Positions 21,957-29,030 of a stretch of DNA of 36,171 bases are shown here, in pieces. A program made the position numbers and the translations under genes. The DNA is from a virus: the IMG/VR virus record IMGVR_UViG_3300008450_000172, positions 1-36,171 of that record; one strand, 5' to 3'. The notes beneath the pieces are model-generated. The model did not search any database. It had not been told where the DNA came from and was given only the letters and a program-made list of their open reading frames with translations. Numbering within the stretch: the stretch's first letter is position 1; the number at the start of each line of letters is the position of its first letter.

Positions 21957-23177
21957 TTAGATAGCCCGCCCCTGCGCTGCTGATTTGGTGTAGTCGTGTT
22001 GCGGCATAGCCTTGCCTGCGCGTCGTGCGCCCTCACACGCATAACGGAGCGCGTCAATCAAGTGGTTGTCCTTGTCAGCCAGCATCGGCATCACTTCGCC
22101 GGTTAGCGGGTCGGTCTTGTAGCTGTACAGCGTTAGCTCATCAATCAAGTGCTGGCAGCGTGGGTGAATCACCATGTCGAAGCTTTTCAGGAACTCCACG
22201 CCCTCTTCCAGACTCTTAGCGCCCTTGATGGCCGATCGAATCTTAGGGAAGCCGTTACGCTGCATATGGCTGATCGTCTCAGGCCGTGCGGAGTCGGCAA
22301 CAATCGGCCACTTCTCGGACTCGGGAACGCTCATAAACAGGTCTGGCAGATTGACAATCTCGCAGCCCACTTGCCACGCCTCGTAATCCACGTACAGGCG
22401 GTTGCCCTCGATAGAGCAGCGAACGAGCGTAGAAGGGTCAACACTGAAACCCCAATCAGCCCCCAGCCGGTAAACCGTGCCTGCGGGTCGCTCAAATTCC
22501 TCAATAGACCAGTTGCGAAACACTCGCGCTTCACTGTTGCGCCGGTACTCACCTAGCCAAACGTGCGCATATTTCTCGGGGTCGCGGCGCTTGTCGAACT
22601 CCATTTCTTCCCGCAGTTCTTCAGGAAGCCACGGGTTATCCATGTAGTTCGCCTGCACTACAACCGCGCCAGTCGGCAAAGTCTCGCCCCTTAGCAACAC
22701 ATCAATTGGGTCGGTTGCCAAGTCTGGGTTCCAGCCGAACCAAAGCTGAGAGCCGGGCTTACGGATAGTCGGGCGCAGCATGGTTAGGCTCTTATCGCTG
22801 GCGTTCTGAGCCTCTTCAAACCAAGCGCGGTCAAAGCCCTCAAGCGACTTAATCGACTCGCTGGTGTGGTTCTGCATCCCTTCAAAGATCGTCACGCCTC
22901 CACGCTTGGAGAATATGCGCCGGTCCTGAATCTCAAAATAAGCGCCTGCGTTGAACTTCTCGATCTTGCTCTCCAGCAGCTTCTTCACGGAGAACTCTAG
23001 AGACTTCAGCGTCTCGCGCAGACACACACAGTCCAGCTTTTGGCTGATGTTTTCCTCTAGCCACAGTTCACCAAAGAAGTGCGACTTACCCGAACCGCGC
23101 CCACCGTGCGCCCCTTTGTATCGAGCAGGCGCAAGCAATGGCTCAAAGACTGCGGGTGTGTCTAGCTCTAGCTTCAT
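21957..23177 (-). CDS. terL: Terminase large subunit (406 aa)
   Basis: Packaging motor ATPase and nuclease. Walker A GGRGSGKS (25-32), Walker B AWFEEA (118-123), and nuclease acidic residues D241 (GADWGFSVDPS), D295 (VADSARPE) and D375 (NHLIDALRYA). It fits the Terminase_3/PBSX group, shorter than P22 gp2 (499 aa, by memory). The ATG overlaps the TerS stop (ATGA). Headful packaging is likely from the family and gene set, but the window shows no pac site I can identify. Confidence 0.95.
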   Translation of the reverse strand: MKLELDTPAVFEPLLAPARYKGAHGGRGSGKSHFFGELWLEENISQKLDCVCLRETLKSLEFSVKKLLESKIEKFNAGAYFEIQDRRIFSKRGGVTIFEGMQNHTSESIKSLEGFDRAWFEEAQNASDKSLTMLRPTIRKPGSQLWFGWNPDLATDPIDVLLRGETLPTGAVVVQANYMDNPWLPEELREEMEFDKRRDPEKYAHVWLGEYRRNSEARVFRNWSIEEFERPAGTVYRLGADWGFSVDPSTLVRCSIEGNRLYVDYEAWQVGCEIVNLPDLFMSVPESEKWPIVADSARPETISHMQRNGFPKIRSAIKGAKSLEEGVEFLKSFDMVIHPRCQHLIDELTLYSYKTDPLTGEVMPMLADKDNHLIDALRYACEGARRAGKAMPQHDYTKSAAQGRAI

Positions 23178-23497
23178 GGCTTCACAATCCGTCGTTCAAT
23201 GACCGTAATCAGTTCACCTGCTATCTTGATGTCCTGCGGCTGCGTAGGCTTGCCATAAGCCCGTTCAATGATCGACTGCGCAGCACTCAGGCGCGTCTGT
23301 TCCTTCTCGCCGTTCTGCATGATGTCCAGAATCACGTTCAGGGCGTCAGGCGTCTTTTCCTTGCAAGCAGCTATCAAATCAAGCTCTTGAGGCGTCTGCT
23401 TAGGCCTGCCCCGTGGGTTGCCAGACTTGCCAGCGACAAAGCCATTTGCAGGCGGCGGCTTCTTACGATTTTTTTCTTTGTTAGCAATCATTCCCAT
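23174..23497 (-). CDS. terS: Terminase small subunit candidate (107 aa)
   Basis: Immediately before TerL with ATGA overlap. The N-terminus carries GFVAGKSGNPRGRPKQTP, a DUF5681-like DNA-binding segment; the rest is helical (LDLIAACKEKTPDALNVILD, RLSAAQSIIERAYGKPTQP) as in small terminases that recognise pac. Two starts are possible: 23497 (AAAGG four bases upstream) or 23491 (ATGA overlap with the preceding stop). Role assigned by position and pattern. Confidence 0.8.
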   Translation of the reverse strand: MGMIANKEKNRKKPPPANGFVAGKSGNPRGRPKQTPQELDLIAACKEKTPDALNVILDIMQNGEKEQTRLSAAQSIIERAYGKPTQPQDIKIAGELITVIERRIVKP

Positions 23498-23724
23498 TTA
23501 ACCTTTCCATGTGCCGCTAGTGATGTTTCCACTTTGTCCCTGTAGTAATCAGCCAAGTGCTTAAAACCCGCCTTCTTCGCCCAGTACCAGTCGCGCATCC
23601 TTATCCGGTTCGCATCCTCCCGGCTCATGCACTTGAAGTTCGGCATTTCAAAGATAGGCGGTTTTTGCATTTCCTCGGTGCGATAGAGAATTGCAAACGC
23701 GCCTAGTGGTCGGTTGAATTGCAT
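23488..23724 (-). CDS. Hypothetical protein before terS (78 aa)
   Basis: AAGGGGC lies upstream of the ATG at 23724. The product contains KCMSREDANRIRMRDWYWAK and LADYYRDKVETSL, basic and helical. The gene overlaps terS by up to 10 bases. An internal ATG at residue 19 is an alternative start. No family recognised; possibly a packaging accessory protein, by place only. Confidence 0.62.
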   Translation of the reverse strand: MQFNRPLGAFAILYRTEEMQKPPIFEMPNFKCMSREDANRIRMRDWYWAKKAGFKHLADYYRDKVETSLAAHGKVKWE

Positions 23725-23776
23725 GTCTTGCCCCTTGCTTAGTAGTGGTCGATGCGGGTGTATGGGCGGGGTTGGT

Positions 23777-24100
23777 TTAGGCGGCTAGATTGAAAATTGA
23801 GTTAGCCCCTGCAAACACGCTTGATTTGCCTCGGACTTGCTTTACTTCCTCAGTCTTGCGGACATAGGCGCGGGGCTTCTTGCCATACACGCGCTCTCTC
23901 CAGTCATCCACTAAGCGGAACGTGTGCGGGTAGGTGGTTCTGTCAACCGTCATCAGTCGCAGCCCTACAGCGCGGCTCAGGTACTTGTGACAGTTGGTTT
24001 GGTGCTGGTCGGCCCATTCCTTGAACAGGTGGGAGCTGGTGATCGTCCCCAGCGTTTCGCACATTTCGAGTGCAAAGAGGATTCGCTTGCCGACTCTCAT
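23777..24100 (-). CDS. Winged-helix-like protein, possible late regulator (107 aa)
   Basis: ATG at 24100 in an ATGA overlap with the DUF3310 gene. Residues 5-70 look like a winged helix (ILFALEMCETLGTITSSHLF, NCHKYLSRAVGLRLMTVDR); the C-terminus is basic (KKPRAYVRKTEEVKQVRG). It lies between the last early gene and packaging genes, the place where lambdoid phages keep their Q antiterminator or late regulator. Nothing in the sequence shows antitermination, so this is a positional guess. Confidence 0.65.
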   Translation of the reverse strand: MRVGKRILFALEMCETLGTITSSHLFKEWADQHQTNCHKYLSRAVGLRLMTVDRTTYPHTFRLVDDWRERVYGKKPRAYVRKTEEVKQVRGKSSVFAGANSIFNLAA

Positions 24101-24387
24101 TTGCCAGCCTCCCGCTTTGCAATCTCGCGCTGGATGTACCAAACCGCCTTTTTCATGTCCTCGATGGCGTCTGCCTTAAGGTCTGCGCGCCAAACGTACT
24201 TAATGGCGTTGCCGAGGTTGAAGCCCATGTGTTCAGTGATCTGAATGCACTCCACTCCCGAGGGGTGGGCGGTGTAGTGCTTGGGGTGGTTTACGGGGTC
24301 GTTTTTGCCTGCGCCCTTTTGCGCCTCTCGGTACGCTATGTTTGCCAACATTGCCGAGGTATGTGTGGTGTCGTGTGTGTCGTTCAT
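24097..24387 (-). CDS. DUF3310 protein (96 aa)
   Basis: Contains the DUF3310 signature: NHPKHYTAHPSGVECIQITE, HMGFNLGNAIKYVWRADLK and MKKAVWYIQREI. The family is common in phage genomes and sometimes called nucleotide-kinase-like, but its activity is not settled. The first 30 residues are a Thr/His-rich extension. ATGA overlaps on both sides tie it to ninG upstream and the winged-helix gene downstream. Confidence 0.9.
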   Translation of the reverse strand: MNDTHDTTHTSAMLANIAYREAQKGAGKNDPVNHPKHYTAHPSGVECIQITEHMGFNLGNAIKYVWRADLKADAIEDMKKAVWYIQREIAKREAGK

Positions 24388-25004
24388 CCCTGTAGCTCCT
24401 TCAGCTTCAATTTCTCGTTTGCGCAGATGGCGATCAAGTCATCCACGCTGTAATGCTTTTGTTCGTGCGGCCCTTTGAGCCAGTCCACCAGCTCCGCGCC
24501 CTGCTCTGCAATCAGATTGGCCTCGAAAGCGGCCCCCACCGTGTAGCCTTTGCGGGAGTACTTGCCAGAGCCACCGTTGCAGGATTTGCATTGCAGCCAG
24601 ATATTCAGAGGCTCAAGGGCAAGCTCAGGCCGTGCGCCCTTGCTCATAAAGTGCCCGCCATCCCATGCGCCTCCGGGCTTCCATCCGTCCGTCCCCATGA
24701 CCTCGGATTGACTGCGGCCACAGCTCATGCAGCCTTTGCCCTTTGCCAGTTCCTCAAGGCGGCGGCGGCGTTGGAGTAGCTTCTTTGCCTCGGCCAGCCA
24801 ATCGGCGCGGGTCTTGATTGCCAGCTTGCGGCGGCGAATGTCGGCCTTTTCCACCTTCGCAGCGGCTCGGGCTTTCTTGGCCTGTTCGCGCTCTGCTTTG
24901 GCGGCTTGGGCCTCGGCATAGCCTTCGATGCACTCGGGGTGGATCCGCTGGCCTGCTTCTAGCTTGGCCTTGCAGTGGGGGCAGCGGGTGCGGTTGAAGC
25001 TCAC
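24384..25004 (-). CDS. ninG: NinG (Rap) recombination nuclease (206 aa)
   Basis: Lambda NinG/Rap cuts branched DNA in phage recombination. A GTG start at 25004 overlaps the ninB stop (GTGA) and gives a normal NinG length; the frame upstream to 25253 would overlap all of that region. Motifs: N-terminal CPHC and HPEC cysteines, a Lys/Ala/Arg coiled coil (AKAEREQAKKARAAAKVEKA), then CMSC, WDGGHFMSKGARPELALEPL and LQCKSCN, the metal-binding HNH-like core. It directly follows ninB, as in lambdoid nin regions. Confidence 0.92.
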   Translation of the reverse strand: MSFNRTRCPHCKAKLEAGQRIHPECIEGYAEAQAAKAEREQAKKARAAAKVEKADIRRRKLAIKTRADWLAEAKKLLQRRRRLEELAKGKGCMSCGRSQSEVMGTDGWKPGGAWDGGHFMSKGARPELALEPLNIWLQCKSCNGGSGKYSRKGYTVGAAFEANLIAEQGAELVDWLKGPHEQKHYSVDDLIAICANEKLKLKELQG

Positions 25005-25405
25005 TCCGAAGCCTCCGCGCTGAATCGAACGCCCTTCTCTGCCCCGAATGCTTCCATCAAGGTTTGAAGATCGGCCATCTCGCCCACGGTCATCTTTGAT
25101 GTGGATAGACCCAGCACGACAAAGCCGCCATCGAGTCCAGGCACTACGTCCTGCTTCTTCAGCGCTGCCGAAAAGATGTGCTTCCAGTTTTCCGGCGTCA
25201 GCTTGCGGCCATACCACTCCACCTGTTCGCTGATTTCCGTCAGCATTGCCCACAGTCGGGCGTTTTGTTCAAGTGAGCGGGTCTGAGGCTTCACGCTGAA
25301 TTGCAGGCGGTGCCCAGCCATCAGATAGGCCTTGATGTGCGGCCACACTTCACTGAGTGCGCTGTGAGCCTGTTGAGCGTTGTAAAGCGCTAGGGTTGCT
25401 TTCAT
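25001..25405 (-). CDS. ninB: NinB (Orf) recombination mediator (134 aa)
   Basis: Family PF05772; lambda Orf binds single-stranded DNA and helps load recombinases. Signature: TRSLEQNARLWAMLTEISEQ, RKLTPENWKHIFSAALKKQ and STSKMTVGEMADLQTLME. I choose ATG 25405 (MKATLAL), which overlaps the 50-aa gene stop; the frame start at 25429 lies inside that gene. It pairs functionally with ninG downstream and with ERF and SSB on the other operon. Confidence 0.93.
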   Translation of the reverse strand: MKATLALYNAQQAHSALSEVWPHIKAYLMAGHRLQFSVKPQTRSLEQNARLWAMLTEISEQVEWYGRKLTPENWKHIFSAALKKQDVVPGLDGGFVVLGLSTSKMTVGEMADLQTLMEAFGAEKGVRFSAEASE

Positions 25406-25554
25406 ACCTCCCCCTTCTTTCCCAGCCAATCCAGATAAGCAGAGCGGGGGCTAGAGCCTTTGCCGACATTCGGGCAGCCACTAGAGCAGTTCCACGACTC
25501 GTAGCGGTGTCCGCAGTCGTACCAGCTATATGCGAGGTAAATGTGTGGTTTCAT
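25402..25554 (-). CDS. Tiny ORF, Tyr/Cys rich (50 aa)
   Basis: The product starts MKPHIYLAYSWYDCGHRYES and has cysteines at C14, C23 and C27 (WNCSSGCPN). A stretch like it occurs in small zinc-ribbon-like phage proteins. The gene overlaps the upstream gene by 29 bases and ninB by ATGA. Support is geometry plus the lack of another gene here. Confidence 0.55.
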   Translation of the reverse strand: MKPHIYLAYSWYDCGHRYESWNCSSGCPNVGKGSSPRSAYLDWLGKKGEV

Positions 25555-25735
25555 TCAGACGCCTCCATTCCTGCCGTGACTTTTCCGTTACTCCCACCCA
25601 TAACCCGCTCGGGTCGGCTTCCATCTGCGCTAGCTCCGCTTTGACGTACTCCACCCATGCGGGGTGTGTTGCAAGCTGTGCTAGCTGCTCGGCTCTTTGT
25701 TGCTTTGCGCATTCGATGCCCTTAAATGACGGCAT
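25526..25735 (-). CDS. Hypothetical helical protein (69 aa)
   Basis: ATG at 25735 (MPSFKGIECAKQQRAEQLAQ); the frame also has an ATG at 25753. It is helical and Ala/Glu rich, with THPAWVEYVKAELAQMEADP and QEWRRLNE. Seen in similar form in many prophages without known role. It overlaps the upstream gene by 14 bases. Confidence 0.62.
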   Translation of the reverse strand: MPSFKGIECAKQQRAEQLAQLATHPAWVEYVKAELAQMEADPSGLWVGVTEKSRQEWRRLNETTHLPRI

Positions 25736-25943
25736 GCAGCTTGAAAGGCTCACGCTCGCGCAACTTGTCGCGGTTGTTTTGGGCCATCGTTAAACACACC
25801 TCCTGAGTGCCCACCATGACGATTCGGTAATCGTTGAAGCTGTTGGTCAGGAAAGCCTCTTGTGCAGATGCCAAGGCGTCAGACAGTGGTTGAACGTGGA
25901 AGTTGTTGGTCTTGCGTGACCATTCCAAAACGTACTGGCTCAT
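25722..25943 (-). CDS. Hypothetical protein after DnaB (73 aa)
   Basis: ATG at 25943 overlaps the helicase stop (ATGA). The product MSQYVLEWSRKTNNFHVQPL then SDALASAQEAFLTNSFNDYR and IVMVGTQEVCL has a compact alpha/beta look. Unknown function; coupling to the helicase suggests a replication-time role at most. Confidence 0.68.
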   Translation of the reverse strand: MSQYVLEWSRKTNNFHVQPLSDALASAQEAFLTNSFNDYRIVMVGTQEVCLTMAQNNRDKLREREPFKLHAVI

Positions 25944-27274
25944 AGATCGCGGCCTTTCTGTGGTGTTGCGGTTGGTGTGTTGCTTGGCGGCTCTCCAGCC
26001 CATGCGCCGAAGCGGGTTTGTTCGCCCATGTAGAACAGATGCACGTCACCCGTGCGGCCTTGGCGGTTCTTTGCCACATTGAACAGGGCGTAGTCATTCC
26101 ATGCCGCGCCCAAATCAGGTTTGACCATGATTGGCCGGTGGATGAAGCCCACAATGTCGGCGTCTTGCTCAATAGCGCCAGAGTCGCGGAGGTCGTGAAG
26201 TCCAGGGCATTGGTTGCCACGGTCAGCAGCGCCGCGATTCACCTGAGCCAAGCAAATCACCACAATGTCCAGTTCCTTGGCCAAGGTTTTCAAGCCCTTG
26301 CTGATTTCTTCGATCTGGTAGGCGCGGCTCTGTTTGGAGTCAAGGCCAGCCATCAAGCCGATGTAATCGACTACCAGCACGTCCAAGCCCTTGATGCGCT
26401 TCAATGCACGGGCCTTGGCGCGTACTTGCAGGATGTTCAATCCGCCCTTGTCGGACACATAGAACTTGCGCACCTTGGAGCGCTCAATCGCATCAAGTAC
26501 ACGCTCGTACTCCAAGCCCTTTTTTGGGCGCTTGATGTTGGAGATAGACACGTTCCCCAGAATGGCTATCTGGCGGTCCCGAACGTCAGCGTGTGGCATT
26601 TCCATGCTCAGAAAGCCAACGTGGTACTCCTTGGACATGCTCAGGGCCATCGTCAGGCCTAGAGCGGTCTTGCCCATTGCAGGACGTGCGCCGATGACCA
26701 CCAGAGCGCCACGCTGGAAACCACCGTCCAGCAACTCGTTAAAGTCGTTCAGGCCGGTATCCATGCCGACAATCAAACCCTGCTCCCGCTTTTCGATAAG
26801 GTCGAGGTGCAGCATTGCGCCTGTGTGGGCGTCTACCCATTCGTCCACAGCGTCGGAGGGCGTCAGCTTGGCAAGTTCAGCCTGTGCTTGGTCGATACGG
26901 GCGTCAATCTCGCCGGTAGCGTGTGACAGTTCGGCAATGGCTTCAGACACTGCGAAAAGCTGGCGCTCCTTGTGCTTTGCAATGATGAGTTTGACCATCG
27001 AAGCAATCGAGGTGCGGCCCATGACGTGCGAGGCGTAAATCTCGTGGACGTGGACATATTCGCAAGCACCGGCCAGTTCTGCGTGAACTGTCATCGGGTC
27101 GATTTCTCGCTCACCCTTTGCCAGCTTGGACAGCATGATTCGGTAAATGCTGGCGTTCACGTCATCGGTGAAATGCTCGGGTTTGAGCGTGTCAGCGAAT
27201 GAATCAAGCGTTCCAAGGTTCGCAAAGATCGCGGCCAAAACGCCGTACTCGGCCTGTACTGTTGCGGCGCTCAT
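25940..27274 (-). CDS. dnaB: Replicative DNA helicase, DnaB type (444 aa)
   Basis: Unwinds DNA at the phage fork. The N-terminal DnaB domain (ATVQAEYGVLAAIFANLG, PEHFTDDVNASIYRIMLSKL) is followed by the RecA-like ATPase: Walker A GARPAMGKT (195-203), FLSMEMPHADVRDRQ, Walker B LDVLVVDYIGLM (D303), then LAQVNRGAADRG and LRDSGAIEQDADIVGFIHRP. Start at 27274 by ATGA overlap with the initiator gene, not the frame start at 27307. The initiator-helicase pair matches P22 genes 18 and 12. Confidence 0.95.
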   Translation of the reverse strand: MSAATVQAEYGVLAAIFANLGTLDSFADTLKPEHFTDDVNASIYRIMLSKLAKGEREIDPMTVHAELAGACEYVHVHEIYASHVMGRTSIASMVKLIIAKHKERQLFAVSEAIAELSHATGEIDARIDQAQAELAKLTPSDAVDEWVDAHTGAMLHLDLIEKREQGLIVGMDTGLNDFNELLDGGFQRGALVVIGARPAMGKTALGLTMALSMSKEYHVGFLSMEMPHADVRDRQIAILGNVSISNIKRPKKGLEYERVLDAIERSKVRKFYVSDKGGLNILQVRAKARALKRIKGLDVLVVDYIGLMAGLDSKQSRAYQIEEISKGLKTLAKELDIVVICLAQVNRGAADRGNQCPGLHDLRDSGAIEQDADIVGFIHRPIMVKPDLGAAWNDYALFNVAKNRQGRTGDVHLFYMGEQTRFGAWAGEPPSNTPTATPQKGRDL

Positions 27275-28155
27275 GCAGTTTCTCCGGTCTTTTCGATGAC
27301 GTGGCACTTACCCTTTTCGGTCAACAGAAAATCAAAATCTGCTTTCCAGTTGGCGTGTTTGCCGGTTTGGGCGTTGCGGCCCATCAAGAAGTCGTTTTCG
27401 TTGGCACGGGCGAAGTACTCGCCAATCCACGCCAGAGCCTCGGCGGTGTTTGTGGCGCGGGGTTGTCCGTCAGTGCGCTTGCTGGTCAGCACCCATTTCC
27501 AGAATTTGCCGATGGCCTTGGTGCGTGTTTCGCTTTCCAGTCGAACAGTGGGCAGGGTTGGCAGTTGGGTGTGGTAAATGGCAATGACAGAATCTGTCGG
27601 GCAGGTCGGCAGCTTTGCTGGCGACATATCTGTATTTACTTCTTCTCTTCTCTTCTCTTCTCTGCGGTTACTTTCCTGTAACGCCGTTACGTCACTCGTT
27701 ACGTCACTTTGTTGTGACTTTTGACGATCACGATATTCCTTCTGGCGCTGTGCATTGGACTTGGCGGTAGCACTGCGAACACTGCCGGAAGTGTTGTATT
27801 CATTGAAGTTTGGGAGGGTTACGCTGTTGGAAACTTCGTCATAAACAGCCCAGCCAACGGAAGCCATTGCTTCGCCAAAAGTTGGGATTCCGGTCATGTC
27901 GTCCAAGTCAGCCAGATCGGAATTGACGAACACACCGTCTTTTGTATGTTCGTTAGCACTGCCCCAAACAACGAGCAGTGACGACACCGTAACGTGACGC
28001 ATAACGTTACGCTTAACGATTCCAGACATAACGCCGCTGAAGCCTGTGCTGAGTGCGTTACACACTGAAGCGTCACACTCCAATGCCTTAGCAATCCCGT
28101 TGACCTTTGGGTTGGTCAGCAAGGATGTGCGCATCTTTATCCAGTCTCCGGCCAT
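27271..28155 (-). CDS. Replication initiator, lambda O / P22 gp18 type (294 aa)
   Basis: Begins MAGDWIKMRTSLLTNPKVNG, an N-terminus seen in phage initiators with a winged helix (residues 1-110, PNFNEYNTSGS at its end). A Gln/Arg/Glu linker (residues about 125-170) is encoded by repeat-rich DNA, and a C-terminal DnaT-like helicase-recruiting domain (AEALAWIGEYFARANENDFL, HANWKADFDFLLTEKGKCH) follows. It lies directly upstream of DnaB. The linker DNA has two 12-bp tandem repeats and a pyrimidine tract, the likely origin. The ATG overlaps the preceding stop (TAATG). Confidence 0.85.
   Translation of the reverse strand: MAGDWIKMRTSLLTNPKVNGIAKALECDASVCNALSTGFSGVMSGIVKRNVMRHVTVSSLLVVWGSANEHTKDGVFVNSDLADLDDMTGIPTFGEAMASVGWAVYDEVSNSVTLPNFNEYNTSGSVRSATAKSNAQRQKEYRDRQKSQQSDVTSDVTALQESNRREEKRREEVNTDMSPAKLPTCPTDSVIAIYHTQLPTLPTVRLESETRTKAIGKFWKWVLTSKRTDGQPRATNTAEALAWIGEYFARANENDFLMGRNAQTGKHANWKADFDFLLTEKGKCHVIEKTGETA
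27622..27708 (-). other. ori: Candidate replication origin inside the initiator gene
   Basis: In the - strand direction: two perfect tandem 12-mers AGTGACGTAACG (27708-27685), a nearby GTTAC/GTAAC set, a 25-base pure purine tract with four GAAGA units (27663-27639), then an A+T-rich stretch (27638-27622). Lambda ori has the same logic inside gene O: iterons, then a strand-asymmetric A+T-rich region. Confidence 0.6.
27977..28016. repeat. Second GTAACG/CGTTAC cluster in the initiator gene
   Basis: AGTGACG at 27977, CGTAACGTGACG near 27989-28000 and ATAACGTTACG at 28001-28011 share the core of the tandem 12-mers about 290 bp away. CGTAACG and CGTTACG form an inverted pair. It may be a second initiator-binding cluster. 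Confidence 0.45.
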
Positions 28156-28325
28156 TACCGACCCCCACGACGAATCTGATCTGCGCGGATAGCTGCATCA
28201 GGTGTAGAACGAGCAACATCGCTGTACTGGTTCACGCGCTGGGCGTCTTTCTTGATCTGCTCGGCAGACTTAGTGCGGCCCAAATCAATGCCTTTGGCGG
28301 GTGCTGTAAATGCGTTCATATTCAT
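28155..28325 (-). CDS. Small basic protein between CII and initiator (56 aa)
   Basis: ATG at 28325 overlaps the CII-like stop (ATGA); an in-frame ATG two codons on (28319) is also possible. The product has NAFTAPAKGIDLGRTKSAEQ and STPDAAIRADQIRRGGR, basic and without a recognisable fold. The stop overlaps the initiator ATG by one base, so the gene is translationally linked on both sides. Confidence 0.65.
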   Translation of the reverse strand: MNMNAFTAPAKGIDLGRTKSAEQIKKDAQRVNQYSDVARSTPDAAIRADQIRRGGR

Positions 28326-28669
28326 GCTGCCTTGCGTTGGATAAGCGACTCCAAGATGGTCAGATTCGCTTGGTAGTTAATCCACTGGGTCACAACACGG
28401 TTGCCCATGGAAATGTCCCAAGCGTTGATAAATTCCGCTGGCAAGTTGCGGGGAATCTTTCGGCCTTGTGCGGTGACGTAATCACCAATGTGAGAGGCGC
28501 AGCAGCCGACCTCTTCAGCAATCAGGGCATTGCTCATGCGTGTGCGTGTGCGCAGCTCGTAGGACTTTTGGACGGCTTCGCGGTAGGTCTTGATACCGGC
28601 GATAACCTCATCGGCTACAAACTTCGGGCCTTCATAGACCGTCAGCATGGGTAAGTTCATTTGAGCCAT
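28322..28669 (-). CDS. CII-like regulator (115 aa)
   Basis: AAGGGG is placed eight bases before the ATG at 28669. The product has a central helix-turn-helix (RMSNALIAEEVGCCASHIGD), preceded by YREAVQKSYELRTR and followed by RNLPAEFINAWDISMGNRVV, a pattern seen in CII-type activators of betaproteobacterial phages. It is placed after cro and a tR1-like terminator, as CII is in lambda, so the likely role is to switch on repressor synthesis. A direct repeat flanking a -35-like site just upstream is a candidate target. Confidence 0.72.
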   Translation of the reverse strand: MAQMNLPMLTVYEGPKFVADEVIAGIKTYREAVQKSYELRTRTRMSNALIAEEVGCCASHIGDYVTAQGRKIPRNLPAEFINAWDISMGNRVVTQWINYQANLTILESLIQRKAA

Positions 28670-28697
28670 TTGTTGCCCCTTAGAAAAATACAATGGG

Positions 28698-28735
28698 TTC
28701 GCCAGTTGATTCGCCAATCGAATCGGGCGAAAAAT
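28698..28735 (+). promoter_or_regulatory. PRE-like promoter with flanking direct repeats
   Basis: On the + strand, TTCGCCA at 28698-28704 and 28710-28716 flank TTGATT (28706-28711), with AAAAAT at 28730-28735 after an 18-bp spacer. CII of lambda binds direct repeats on both sides of the PRE -35. The order cro, terminator, PRE, cII is the same. Confidence 0.4.
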
Positions 28736-28762
28736 GAAGGCACATCACAAACGGAGTGCCTT
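28730..28762 (-). terminator. tR1-like intrinsic terminator between cro and cII
   Basis: On the - strand AAGGCAC (28762-28756), a 12-base loop, GTGCCTT (28743-28737), then CATTTTT. It begins five bases past the cro stop, so CII and replication genes would need read-through or antitermination. Confidence 0.72.
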
Positions 28763-28767
28763 GCATG

Positions 28768-28962
28768 TCAGACCTCGGAAACTTGTTTCTTGCTACGCTT
28801 TTTGGCGGCTTGCATGCGAATGAGCGCAGCCTGCACACGGTCAGCGATTCGGGCGCTCAAAACGTCAGGCCAGCCGTTGACAGCCTGCGGAGTTACCCCT
28901 ATCGCACGGGCTGCAATGCTTGGAGTTCCACCAAGAAGTTCGATAGCTTTTTGTTTATCCAT
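28768..28962 (-). CDS. Cro-like repressor (YdaS type) (64 aa)
   Basis: Starts at ATG 28962; the frame to 29001 only covers operator DNA. Residues 6-32 form a helix-turn-helix (IELLGGTPSIAARAIGVTPQ then AVNGWPDVLSARIADRV) of the Cro/YdaS kind, with a basic tail (AAKKRSKKQVSEV). It is divergent from the CI-like gene, with operators between them. The start codon is six bases after the -10 TTTAAT, so the mRNA is predicted leaderless. Likely shuts off repressor and early promoters in lytic growth. Confidence 0.82.
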   Translation of the reverse strand: MDKQKAIELLGGTPSIAARAIGVTPQAVNGWPDVLSARIADRVQAALIRMQAAKKRSKKQVSEV

Positions 28963-28968
28963 GCCCCA

Positions 28969-28997
28969 ATTAAAGCATTCTTTTCCGACAAATGCAA
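28969..28997 (-). promoter_or_regulatory. Right early promoter (PR analogue)
   Basis: On the - strand TTGCAT (28997-28992), 17 bp, TTTAAT (28974-28969). Six bases then lead to the cro ATG. It has the same layout as the left early promoter at 30336-30364. Confidence 0.75.
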
Positions 28998-29006
28998 GCA
29001 TTCTTT
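28972..29006. promoter_or_regulatory. Right operator pair
   Basis: AAAGCATTCTTT (28972-28983) and AAGCATTCTTT (28996-29006), 23 bp centre to centre. One copy lies between -35 and -10 and the other covers the -35 of the cro promoter. Their reverse complements recur with the same spacing at 30327-30361. Confidence 0.8.
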
Positions 29007-29018
29007 AATTGATGAACC

Positions 29019-29024
29019 CATAAT
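29019..29024 (+). promoter_or_regulatory. -10 of the repressor promoter (PRM analogue)
   Basis: CATAAT, six bases before the GTG start of the repressor. There is no clear -35 at 17 bp; operator DNA lies there, as expected for a promoter needing activation. Leaderless, as lambda cI mRNA from PRM. Confidence 0.58.
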
Positions 29025-29030
29025 TTCTTT

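Noticed and set aside
24384-25253. 289-residue form of NinG
   Set aside because: The first 83 residues overlap ninB in another frame and do not look like NinG; the GTG at 25004 in a GTGA overlap gives the normal length.
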